A stretch of 64,000 nt of DNA, taken from positions 186,001 to 250,000 of the forward strand of contig JAGPNK010000023.1 in assembly GCA_020746835.1 (NCBI GenBank). Reading direction: 5' to 3'. Shown here piece after piece: positions 34,959 to 45,727 of the stretch; positions within the stretch are counted from its first letter, which is position 1, and every line of letters begins with the position of its first letter. A program made the translations under genes and the position numbers. The notes under the pieces were generated by a model. That model saw nothing but the letters and a program-made list of their open reading frames with translations. It was not told the origin of the DNA and searched no databases. The DNA comes from Stachybotrys elegans (lineage: Eukaryota > Ascomycota > Sordariomycetes > Hypocreales > Stachybotryaceae).

Positions 34959-35459
34959 TTGGAACAAATCGTCATAGCATCATCAGGTATCTAGATACTT
35001 CCAATTAAGCCCTTAGCAAGAAATAATTAACATCACTATAAACTCCTTGCATCGTATTGCTATATGTCAAGAGCACGCCACGGCGGCATCGTGACGGCTT
35101 CTGGTCAATTGCGGTGGCTGGAAAATTTTGACATCAGCCACAGCCACAAGCATCAACCTTTTTCGAATTTTCTTACCAATTGTTATCTATTGAGTGGGAC
35201 AGGTTAAACGCCGTCGCTAAGCTCTTGGAAAAGCCCGTCGTCAACGGAGCAGCCAATCAAGGGCGAGGGAGCTGGAGACCGCCACCGTGGGCCGCCCGTG
35301 TTCCTGGATCGGGATGCGTGCGGGGGTCTTTTAGCCGACTTCACGGTGCCCAGGTCTCCTTTGACATCTATAAAGTGTTTGAGAAACGGTGGTTCATCCG
35401 ACACATCGGTTTCAAGGTGCTGCAACACCGAGACAGCATATCGTATACACCTCTCCGGC
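34959..35459. other. spacer between dioxygenase and AKR-RidA genes
   Basis: 500 bp with a repeat A fragment at 35160-35197 and an upstream frame running into the AKR gene without homology. Confidence 0.5.
35160..35197 (+). repeat. dispersed repeat A, short fragment
   Basis: TCGAATTTTCTTACCAATTG followed by TTATCTATTGA matches the left edge of repeat A at 21610 and 60250, then similarity stops. Confidence 0.6.
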
Positions 35460-37109
35460 ATGGCCACCATGGAGCGAACAACCATTGCGGGCGGCATCGA
35501 GATCCCGCGCATGATCAATGGGCTCTGGCAGCTCGCTGATATGGATGTCGACATTCCAAGCACCGCAAAGGCAATGGAAGCTCTGTAAGTAATCCCCGTC
35601 ATGAGTAATACAGCACGACGGTAACTCATTTTGATTGTGATGATTAGGATCGCATCAGGACTATCATGCTTTGACATGGCAGACCATTACGGAGATGCAG
35701 AGCTGGTGATTGGGGAATACAACGGCATCAAGTCAGCTAGCCCTGAAATGGTGGCTTTCACCAAGTGGTGTCCGGAAGAAGACGGCAACACAACATTTGA
35801 GCATGCCGAGGCGGCTGTGGACTTGGCGCTGTCCCGCATGAAGCAGAAGAGCCTTGCCCTGATGCAGTACCACATTTGGGACTACACGGACGATACGTAT
35901 CTCAAGAACCTAGCCCATCTGCAGAAGATGCAAGATCAAGGCAAGATCCGCGCTATTGGACTGACCAACACGGACGCGGCTCATCTGGAGCTATTGAACC
36001 ACTCGGGATACCGCATCGCCACCAACCAGGTCAGCTGCTCTGTCATCGACCGGCGGCTGGTCAGGGGACGGCTGAGCACAGTGTGCGCGGAGCACGACAT
36101 CGGCATTCTTGCTTACGGGACGCTGCTGGGCGGCTATCTCAGCGAGAAGTGGGTAGGCGCACCTGAGCCCACGGACGAGTCGACGCTGAACTGGAGTCTT
36201 CGCAAGTACCTCCGCTTCATCCGCGCGGCTGGAGGCTGGGGGCCATTCCAGACCGTCTTGCGCGCCCTCGCGGCCGTGGCCAAGAAACACAGTGTATCTA
36301 TCCCTGCTGTCGCCACGCGCTGGGTCCTCGACATCCCCGTCGTCAAGGCCGTCATCGTTGGCAGCCGGCTCACGGCCGCCTCTGATAAATACAAAGCCAG
36401 TAACCTGAGCGCCTTCTCTTTCAAGCTGGACCAGGAGGACGTGAGCCTCATTTCCCAGGCACAGGAAGCACTGTGCGATATCCCCGGCGACAGCGGCGAC
36501 GAGTACCGCCGAGCGCCATTCCTCACCGCGTCAGGGGATCTAAGCCATCACATCCACGGGTCAGAGGATCGGATCAAAGCCATAGGAGAGGCTGTTGCCC
36601 AAGGCTCCCGAGTTGAGTACCACACGGGAAGCAAGTGGGAACCCATAGCAGTGAGTCGCCGTTCCTCTACGGCAGCCTTGTAAGCCCAAAGGTGTTCTAG
36701 ATTCTGACGGTTTTGACAGGGGTACTGCCGAGCCGTTAGGGTTGGTAAAGTAATCCGAGTATCGGGAACAACAGCAAACCCTCCTCCTGAGCTCGCCGAC
36801 AGCATATCTGCCATTGGCGGCAAGTCAGCACGCTGCCAGACCACAGCCATCTTAGACATCATTGCCCGGTCAGTCAAGGCGCTAGGCGGCACCACGCGTG
36901 ATATTGTGAGAACTAGGATCATGATTCGCAACGAGGAGGACTGCGCCGAGGTCAGCGGGGCCCATGGATGGGTCTTTGGTTGCGAGAAAGTTGGACCGTC
37001 CAATACGCTGGTTACCGCGAGTCCAATTGGTGACGCCTTCCTTGTCGAGATCGAGGCCGAGGCTGTAGTCGGGAGCAGCAGTAGACCCATTGTCGTCGTT
37101 TCACAGTGA
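35460..37109 (+). CDS. aldo-keto reductase fused to a RidA/YjgF domain
   Basis: A 505-residue two-domain protein from exons 35460-35584, 35648-36650 and 36720-37109. Residues 1 to about 365 form an NAD(P)H aldo-keto reductase: catalytic Asp and Tyr in F-D-M-A-D-H-Y-G-D-A-E, Lys in F-T-K-W-C-P, His in Q-Y-H-I-W-D, and cofactor region G-S-R-L-T. The third exon adds about 130 residues with the RidA (reactive intermediate deaminase) fold: R-V-S-G-T-T-A-N-P, then V-R-T-R-I-M-I-R and D-A-F-L-V-E-I-E-A-E-A-V. The domain boundary is near the last intron. The Arg that RidA enzymes use for imine deamination (P-x-R-x-x-V) aligns with Asn in P-S-N-T-L-V. The in-phase intron and continuous homology support a true fusion. 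I infer reduction of an unstable carbonyl or imine intermediate. Confidence 0.86.
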
Positions 37110-37539
37110 TGGCTTGTATAGTTCCTCAGTCACCTACATTTAGTGTCTACCTAGTAAAAGATCCGCCCTGGCACATACCACACTACGTTGCAACAGCTAC
37201 CCTAGTCACACAAACATGCACTTATACTGGCATCACGGAAGAGGGCGGAGGTACATCTCTAACGGTTGAAAGATAACTTAAAACATTATCAGTACTCCCA
37301 CCCTGTCAACCGCAACGGAGCAGTTGTCAGACCCATATCCGCCTCCCACCAGACACCTGTGATAGCCCGTACACCATGTTGGCAGTAGTTGCAATGGGAG
37401 TTGTCTGGGCCATTGCCGGGAGTGGCCAACACTAGCATGGCACGAGTGGGGAGGATATGGCTAGTGGAATCTTGACCTGCTCAGTATGTCCCACATCCCC
37501 TCAACTTGTGCCTCTTCTCTGCTGTCCACTTAGCAAACC
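37110..37539. other. spacer upstream of the MFS gene
   Basis: 430 bp with no gene. It should hold the transporter promoter. Confidence 0.5.
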
Positions 37540-39316
37540 ATGGCTTCAGCTGCCAATCGCGTCCTGATCCGCCAATGGCTTCCAAAGTCATCGGCAACAA
37601 CGGCCGTTATGGTGATCGCCGCAGCATGTGTGACCTCGACGACTAAGGGCTACGATGGGTCCATGATGTAAGTCGACGTGACCGCTTCGTCTCGCCCAGC
37701 GAGCTCTTATGCCCGTCGTTCTGGATACTGATATAATGTCGCCACAGGAACTCGCCCAATGCGTTGCCCAGCTACAGCGAGTACTTCGTGCTGACTACGG
37801 CCACCAAGGCCCTAAACACATGCGCCATCTGGCTTGGCGGCATCGTGTCCGCCGTCGTAGCCGGACCAATCGCCAACCGCTACGGTCGGCGCAGGTCGCT
37901 GCGTTGGGCCTCGCTCTTCACCATTTTCGGAGCCATTCTCCAGGCCGCCGCCCAGAACGTGCCCATGTGGGTTGTGTCTCGCATGTTCATCGGCTTCGGC
38001 ACCACTTTCTCCATGTGCGCTGGCACAGCCTATACCGCCGAGACATTACCTGTCAAGTGGCGCGGCTGGGGCGTTGGCCTCCTGGGCGATTTGTACTATG
38101 TGGGTGGCTTCCTCGCTGCCGGCATCACCTACGGCACCTCCCGTATGGACTCAACCTGGGCGTGGAGAGTGCCTTCGGCGCTGCAGGCCTTCTTCAGCAT
38201 CACCGCCTTGGGCTTCCTCTTCGTCGTTCCCGAGTCCCCACGATGGCTCGTCAAGCAGGATAGGAACGAGGAGGCGCTCCAGGTCATCGCGCTGATGAAC
38301 TCAGATGGAGACTGCTCGCATCCCGACACCATCGCCGCCTACCAGGAGATCTTGGATGCTATGGATTTCGAGCGCGCCGAGGGACGGCAGTTCCGCACGC
38401 AGCAGATCGTCAAGACCCGCGACCTCCGCATGCGAATAATCCTCGTCGCGTCGGCTTCTGTCTGTGCCATGCTGTCGGGTAACAATGTCGTCAGCTTCTA
38501 CCTGGGTGACATATTGACCAACGCCGGCATCAGTGATTCCAACACGCAGCTTGAAATTGTACGTATAGCTCCCTTAACCTCTTCTTCTTCCCTCGCATTT
38601 TTAAGGGGATGGAAGCCTTTTGAGCTGCCCTACTAATGATTCTCTTTCTTCTCTCGCAGACAATCGTCCTGAACGCTTGGTGTCTCGTCGTGTCTATCAT
38701 TGGCACGAGGCTATTGGACCAGTTTGGCCGCAAGACAATCGCAATCATCAGCAACTCTGGCATGGTCGTCCTCCTCTTCGTCGTTGGTGCATTGACAGCT
38801 GGTAAGCTCAACCCTATAAATCATACCCCCTCTGAGTTTGCCCTGGTTGCTGACATGTGGCTCAAACAGTCTATGGCACGTCCGAGAACCTTTCCGGCAT
38901 CTATGGCACCGTCGCCAGCATCTTCTTGTTCCAGGGCATCTACAGCCTGGCTTGGACCCCTCTAATCATGCTCTACCCCCCGAGGTGATGAACTACAATA
39001 TGCGCGTCTTCGGAGTTGGTCTCATGGAGCTTCTCGGCAACTGCTTCGGCCTCCTGATAGTTTTCGCGTTCCCCTTCGCCTTCGCCGCCATTGGCTGGAA
39101 GTTCTACATGATCAATGGCGCATGGAACGTTCTCGAGGTGGCATTCGTTGCATACTACTGGATTGAGACCAAAGGTCTCAGCTTTGAGCAGATTGATGAC
39201 AAGTTCCTCAGCATCTACGGAAAAACACCCACCTTGGAGGGCTTGGAGGGGACGAGAAGACTGGTGTTACTTCAAAGGTCCACCACATCACGGAGACCGC
39301 CTCCGAAAAGCAGTAA
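37540..39316 (+). CDS. MFS sugar-porter-type transporter with two apparent frameshifts
   Basis: Twelve-helix major facilitator of the sugar-porter family, plasma membrane. Exons 37540-37667, 37748-38558, 38660-38801 and 38870 onward. Signatures: G-Y-D-G-S-M-M in helix 1, R-Y-G-R-R-R between helices 2 and 3, V-P-E-S-P-R-W-L after helix 6, L-D-Q-F-G-R-K in loop 8-9, and W-I-E-T-K-G-L-S-F-E-Q after helix 12. In exon 4 the frame breaks in a run of six C at 38976-38981; seven would restore Y-P-P-E-V-M-N-Y-N. It breaks again at a four-G run near 39250, where five would give the tail ending T-A-S-E-K-Q at TAA 39316. Two one-base losses in homopolymers suggest assembly error or very recent loss. Otherwise the protein is full length. 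Confidence 0.72.
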
Positions 39317-39806
39317 GCAGTTTGCTCTATGGCGACTGCTAGCGGCCAGCAAAGCGTGTGTTGGCAATTAGAGGAGCCGATGCCCATGGTATCGTCAACA
39401 GCGCTCGCAACGTTATTATTGCCAATTGTCAGCAACTAGGAGATGGCAACTAGGAGATAGCATCGAAATGTTAAACAAGGACCATGCCATTTTAACAGTC
39501 TGCCGATGTGTCTTTCTTACAGCAATGCTAAGTAGCTTTGAGCGGATCGCCCAAATGATAAGGCATACCTGTCCCCGCCTTGCAGCCCTGGGGCCACGCC
39601 GACAGCGAGCAACTTGTTACGACACACACCAAGCTAGGGTTACGTGAGCAGACACGTGACCTTGGAGTGTAGGGTAGTATAGCACTCTAGGATACTTCTA
39701 ATACTGTCGAACCGACACCGCCGACTCCATAGGTGAAGGATGGAAACGATGATCCTAAGAGTATTTAAAGTCACTAGTTATAATCTGATAGACATAGACG
39801 CTCCAA
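39317..39806. other. spacer, no gene seen
   Basis: About 490 bp between convergent transporter and P450-relic sequences. Confidence 0.5.
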
Positions 39807-40500
39807 CTATCTCAGCCTTTTTCGAAATGCCATCTTTCCCTTGGGTGGGGGACTACCAAACCGGGCAAACCTCATATCAGGGCTCACTGACTCGAAACCG
39901 TTTGTCAGCTCCAAATCGTAACGGGTGAGTAGTGTTGCAAAATTGATCGCAATCTTATACCTGGTGAAGTGGCGTCCTGGGCAAATTCGATCCACCGCCA
40001 TAAGGAATCCATATTCCCAACAGACCAGCCATAGAAAAGTGCCGGCCGGTGTCTCCCTTCACTGTCGATGGGTCACTCTTGGACGGACGGTCCCGGGCGT
40101 GTCCACGTATCATCCACCAGAAATCCCTCCGCGTTGAATTCCTCAAGTGGGTGGTTCCACATTCTTTTTGTCCAGGCATCGTAGTCCAGCGCCAGCGTCC
40201 GGCTGTACGACGTCAAGAAACTATTTCTTGGTATAAAGTAGTCCCCAATGCGGACGTCACCATATTCAACAGTCCCACTGAACGCGGTGGCTATATAGAG
40301 ACGTAGCACCTCAGCATACGTGGACTGTATGAAGGGCTGGGATAGGAGCTGGGTGGTGTCTATGCCATGAGGCTTGCTGGGTACCCTACTTGCATCAACT
40401 TCATCCATGAGACGAGCCATGAGGGAGGGTCCTTGAGTGCTTCATAAATGAAATGGAAGGGTCCTGATTCTGGGTTTCCAGTTGATCTAATGTGAGTGTT
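39807..40500 (-). pseudogene. C-terminal relic of a CYP7/CYP8-like P450
   Basis: Minus-strand pieces: Y-A-E-V-L-R-L (the ExxR helix), W-N-H-P-L-E-E-F-N-A-E-G-F, W-I-P-Y-G-G-G and, after a one-base shift near 39985, I-C-P-G-R-H-F-T with the haem Cys, then the C-terminal beta region. The N-terminal about 300 residues are missing. The haem loop P-Y-G-G-G-...C-P-G is the same type as in the intact P450 at 45.7 kb, so the relic may be a decayed paralogue, perhaps a former cluster member. At least two frame changes rule out function. Confidence 0.7.
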
Positions 40501-41050
40501 GGTTGAAGCCTCAAAGCATTAAAACTCTTGTCTACATAGGGTAGGGACAATACATACGCTAGCAAAGCACCCAGATCATCTAAAGCTCGAGCTTGGATAC
40601 TGAGAATATAAATATATAAGGAGATACAGCCACAAGCGGGCGTATTTCTAGCAGGGGGTCTGTTGGCTCCCAACCAAGTGTTGGTTTGCGGTGCAGCGTG
40701 TTGGTTCATGGTGTAGCTGCAGTTTGACATGGGGATGGTAGCGCTGGATAATTGCATCCCTTACTCCGCAATTACCCCCTGTATCATACATGATACAGGC
40801 ATCTTTGCAAGGCGTGTCCCCGCACCGCAAGCCAATGGGTGGTAGCAGCAGGTAAGCCACTGACCTTGGGTCACAGTTACATTGGGGGCTGTGGTGCTTA
40901 CACAGTGCGCCAGGGAGTGACTTGTTATCTCGCTGCGTTGAATGACTAAGGGTTGCTCCCCAATCTCACTCCTGGTTGATCCTCTCCTTCAATCCCTCTC
41001 GGCAGATTCTCAGTACATTGACGCCTTCGGCCTCCGCGCGGGCCTCCAAG
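40501..41050. other. spacer upstream of a P450 gene
   Basis: About 550 bp, possibly including unrecognisable N-terminal sequence of the P450 relic. No intact gene. Confidence 0.4.
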
Positions 41051-42827
41051 ATGACTCTTGTCACGTCTATTGCAGTCGCTGCACCTGGCGTACTGGTAGC
41101 AGCGTTGATGATAAGCAGTTGCCTTCAGCTACTCAAGAACTATGCTGCTGCTCGATCCATGGGCGTCCCAATTCGCATCGTCCCAATCAGTCCGCTTAAC
41201 CCTTTCTGGGCACTCGTTGATCGACGAGTGCTTGGCTTCATCAGGCGGCGGATGCCTTTTAGCAACAACAGCTTTACCAAGTACAACTGGCGCGGGTGGG
41301 AGGTTGCGGACAGGTACGAATCGCATCAAGAAATGGGGGACATTTGGGTCTTGGTTACGCCTTTCAAAAATTGGGTATACGTCAACGACCCCAACGCCCT
41401 ATTGTCGCTTTTCAAGCGAGGAACTGAATTCCCCCGACCAGTCTTTATCACGGGTAAATATATGACAGCGAGACGTGACTCCGATTAACTTTAAATAGAG
41501 GTTCTGAATGTCTTTGGGCCCAATATCTCCACAGTAAGCAATGATGGGTTCGGCTGTTACCAACCAAAGCTGATGTTTACTTCAGGCGGAAGGTGCAAGG
41601 TGGAAAACACAACGCAGAATCGCCACGCATTGCTTTAATGAGCAGAATAACGAGATCGTCTGGGCTGAGTCCACCCGCTTAGCAAGCGATATGCTCAAAT
41701 ACTGGACTAGCAGGCCATCCATTGCTTCATCAGCAGAAGATTTACGCACTCTTTCGCTGCTTGTCCTCTCAAGAGCAGGGTTCGGAAAATCGTTCGACTT
41801 TAAAGGGCACGAAGAGCAGGCCAGTTCAAATCCTTCTAGCAATTACAAAGAGTCATTGCAGACAGTCCTAGAGAACCTGGTACTTATTCTCGGTTTTGGT
41901 ACCAAGTTTCTCTCTAACCCATGGCTCCCACGAAAATTTCGACTTGTCCATGAGGCATGTGCCGCATTCCAGACATATATGACAAACCTTTATGAAGAGG
42001 AGAAAAAGGCCTATAAAGAGGGTAAACTCACAGACAACAACTTGATGTCGCTACTCATTCATGCATCTCAGCAAGACTCTGAAGAGTCGGGAAGCGGTAG
42101 TCCTGGTGGATTGACAGAGAGCGAGATCTATGGCAACATGTTTGCCTTCAATTTCGCCGGACACGACACAACCTCTCACACTTTTACTTTTGCTTTGTAC
42201 TTTCTCGCGTCGAATCCAGATATCCAGGACTGGATCTCAGAAGAGGTGTGCCATGTTGTAGGGGGGAAGCAGCCTCACGAGTGGGACTACCGCCAAGTTT
42301 TCCCGCGCCTCAAAAGATGTCTTGCCGTTCTATACGAGACTCTTCGGTTATATACAGTGGTGCCTCCAATCAAGTGGACCGCTAATGAATCCCAAGAGCT
42401 CGTCGTCGGCGGAAAGACAATTCTTCTACCCCCCAACTCTATGATTGCCCCAAGCTATGGGTCAGTTCAAACTGACCCTAGATTCTGGGGGCCCGACTCC
42501 CTTACATGGAAACCATCACGATGGATCAAGTCGAATGCACCTGGTCTGGAAAATGAAGAGTTTGACCTGCACACGCGTGGTGCCTTTGTCAGTTGGTCTA
42601 TGGGAGCACGCGATTGCCCAGGAAAAAAGCTCTCCCAGGTTGAGTTCGTGGCAACTATGGCCACCCTCTTCCGGGACTGGAGGGTCACGCCAGAGAGAAA
42701 GAAGGGCGAAAATCTCGATGCAGCATGCAAAAGAGTCCTTAACCTCATTGAGGCCGACTCTGGGTATGTCCTTCTCTTGCAAATGTTGCACCCGGAAAAG
42801 GCACCTCTGGTTTGGACACAGAAGTAG
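41051..42827 (+). CDS. cytochrome P450 monooxygenase
   Basis: ER-anchored P450 of 559 residues from exons 41051-41453, 41499-41533 (35 nt) and 41586-42827. The start M-T-L-V-T-S-I-A-V-A-A-P-G-V-L opens the membrane anchor. Motifs: W-K-T-Q-R-R in helix C, I-helix N-F-A-G-H-D-T-T-S-H, ExxR in Y-E-T-L-R-L-Y, W-K-P-S-R-W in the PERF position, and a complete haem loop F-V-S-W-S-M-G-A-R-D-C-P-G-K-K with both Arg and Cys. This clan is frequent in fungal terpenoid and polyketide clusters. All catalytic signatures are intact, unlike the P450 at 28 kb. Substrate unknown. Confidence 0.88.
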
Positions 42828-44117
42828 CTTTGTTTCCAGATGCTATATGGAAAATTGAAGAGAGTCGACAAAATACTCTATTCACTCAGCTTATTGCCTT
42901 CTCTCTCAACATGGGCGATCTATGCAGTCTCTTTTTCTTTCTTTCTAGGGGGCCTTGCACGGTCCTCTATTATTAGGACCTACTTTTGAATGTCAATCAT
43001 TCACCCATTCTTCTCTCATGCGATCAGCGCAATGATTGGTGACGTGTGAATCTCTAGATACAAGGCAAAGCGGAACTTTTTCAACAATAGCGCGAACAGG
43101 ATGTCATCTGACGATCCCTTCATTGCTTGACTCTTTTCTTTAGTCCTGCGGGTAGCAAGGCCACTATCATTGTTCACACTTGTTCTATTTCGCCACTGCA
43201 CGCACCTACTTCATTATATCCCGAATAGATGTCAAGGTCTTGAAGAGATGCGGAGATTTGAGTAGCACAGCAATACATTTCTCAAATTCCTCATTGCAGA
43301 ATACTACATACCAGAGAAGTTTGCCTACAGTTCAAGTGATTTCGTTTCTTGTAATTTGGCAAAATATGTATGCACATCTATCCTATTGGACTGGCGGCAC
43401 ATGAGTCTTTCACATGTGCCACTCTCACATCTGGATATTCTAGAACACCACCTCCTTAATGTGTGACATGGAGTGTTTGTGAGGTCTACTAAGACCTCGC
43501 ATGGGACTCATGACCTTGAGCAACAAGTACAAGCCGTCCGATGTCATGGGACTCAAGAGATGCGCAGTCTGTTTCTGCATTGGTGAAAGTCTGGTCGAGG
43601 TCTTCTGTACGGATGCTTGTCAGATTGACATTCTTGCTGTTTCCGGATTGCTTCCTCTGAATGCCTGCAATCATCCTGAGGTATGTGATTGATAGCTCGT
43701 ATTCTTTTTTTTTGCGTGAACTTGCGAAATGTTACGGGAAGGCAGATAGACATGATACAATGATTGATAGCAAGGAATTTCCTGAGCATGGATAAGCTGT
43801 ATTGTTGATCGAGACAAGGTGCATACCAATGGACGGCTCTACGGCAGTCCACAGCCACAAGTCAGAAACGTCGAGGTTTCCATCAGGCCTGCGGGTGATG
43901 ATAAATTCGCCGTTCATACAATGGCAGTGATCGTAGTTACTAGAGACAGAAAGAAGAGCGCTAGGATATTCAGCTTCTTCCTCCATTGTATGTTGACTTT
44001 GCAGAGAAGAATGTCAGGAAGAAGCATGACTGTAAGATTTTAGTAAAAGTTCCAACGAGGCAGAATGTATCCAAGCAGTGGCATATCCTTGAAGCAATCA
44101 AAGAATGCTTACAATAC
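42828..44117. other. intergenic region with repeat B
   Basis: About 1.3 kb without a supported gene. A repeat B copy lies at 43110-43205. A minus-strand frame at 43732-43986 is unassigned. Confidence 0.45.
43110..43205 (+). repeat. dispersed repeat B, copy 2
   Basis: TTTAGTCCTGCGGGTAGCAA followed by GGCCACTATCATTG matches 59549-59572 (GCAAGGCCACTATTG) and, more loosely, 22281-22345. The preceding string ATCTGACGATCCC also recurs near copy 1 at about 22399-22411. Confidence 0.55.
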
Positions 44118-44670
44118 TTACTCAAGAAATGCATGAACATCCAGCGCACAGTTGACTTTGCATAATGTCAACGAATGATGGCCTGCGGCCTGTTGCACTC
44201 CGCAAGGATGTGTCCCACTGATCCAACGAGATAATGGCAGTGGGCATTTCCCACGGCAGCAAAGTAGCTGGCGAGTCAAACCAAGTACTGGCCACCAGAC
44301 GAACCTGTAGTAGTCGGAAGGGGTTTGAAGAATGGGTCGTTTCATTGAGACGTGGCTGGCGTAGAAGAAGAGCTCGACAATCAGCGAGACCATCAATGAA
44401 CGTTGTATACACTCAAAACACCAGCTGGAACTCGGCGATTCCGGACTGTATATTGACCATGTAATAAATGTCCCGAGCCGCCCACTGCCACAGAGTCCTG
44501 GTGATGAGAGCAAGATATAGGCGAAAACGGCAAAGATGCATCCCATAAGACCCGACCAGACCTGGGGAGCGCGAAACAGCCGGCATGTGATGGCAATACC
44601 GGACAAGGCGATGCCTCCCCATTGACGCCCCATGGTACATCATCAGTTCTTGAACAGATTCGCAACTCAA
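44118..44670 (-). other. possible fragment of a polytopic membrane protein
   Basis: Two overlapping minus-strand frames. One (from 44633) has hydrophobic stretches such as L-M-G-C-I-F-A-V-F-A-Y-I-L-L and L-M-V-S-L-I-V-E-L-F-F-Y-A, consistent with transmembrane helices. The other frame also looks partly gene-like, so a frame change may lie between them. I do not recognise the family. Given its position between two P450s, a membrane cyclase or transporter would be plausible, but nothing in the sequence proves it. Confidence 0.3.
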
Positions 44671-45727
44671 GGCCCTATTTCACGTACTAGCACAGCCTCG
44701 TAAGGACCGCTAGTGGCGTGACGCTTGGCTGGGCCTGTCGAGGAGTAGGAGTCATCATGTGATTGATCAAGTGAAATTTTGGTTTTTCCTTTCTCCGTGT
44801 GCTTCTGAGCCGTGACTGTAGGGGCGGGAATTATGGATGTAAGCATTCATTTACCAATGCGGACATAGGTTCAAGATTGTCTGAGCCGGCTGCTGACACT
44901 CGGCTAAGATAAACCCCCTGAATCCTTCGCCCCCGCTTCGCGAGGCTGCAAATTGTGGCTACTATTCGTGGGTAGGAATGAAGGGTGGGCTAACACAAAT
45001 GGTATGCGCAGTTGCACATTCAACACCGAGCCAGGTACAAGACGGGGAAACGGAAAATCGGCCTGTATGAATGCAGCTAAAATTAACAGCATCCTCAAGA
45101 GAGACGGCCGGACTTTCTTTGCCAATATCCGCTTTGGTCTTGCGCGTGGCGTCCAGAGTTACACTGCATGTTCGTCTGACCACCACCAGAGTCTTCTGCT
45201 GCGCTGACACCGCCCCTTTACATCTGACTATAGTTGCACTATGGTTTCTCAAAACGAATGAATATTATGCGGGTCGCCGGCAAAGCATGCAGACCAATCT
45301 CATTCGAGAGACCGGATGGCTGTATGTGAGACAACATATGCGTGTATGGTTGCACTGTTCTGCAAGTTAAGCCACACGTCTGACCACCCATTACGGGATA
45401 TTGGCTGGAATATGGAGAGGTCCTAATAACAGCTACAACTGCTGCCTGGGAGTTGGGGGCTAACAAGAGAACCCGCAGATAGCAAATGTGAAGATTTGAG
45501 CCAGACGGTGGTAGTCGGGGCGGGGCGCACTCGCCTGCTGTCTTTGACATACGGTATACCATGAGTACGTTATGAGACAGTTCAGCAGCCAGGGGTGTGG
45601 TCCATACGTATTATATATAGTTTTACTTACTCTCTGCTTAAGGGTGGTTTATATATTTTCATCTCAAGTTGTCACCAACCCAAACGCCATTGTTGAACAC
45701 TGCTCATCATTTAAAACTGGCTTCAAA
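44671..45727. other. intergenic region, no gene seen
   Basis: About 1.05 kb upstream of the third P450. Short frames only. Confidence 0.5.

Noticed and set aside
36548..37090. 180-codon minus-strand frame over the AKR-RidA gene
   Set aside because: Antisense of the RidA exon and spans its intron; no independent homology.
44118..44633. Pyr4-like membrane terpene cyclase between the P450s
   Set aside because: Context would suit it, but none of the family's conserved residues could be aligned; left as an unassigned membrane fragment.
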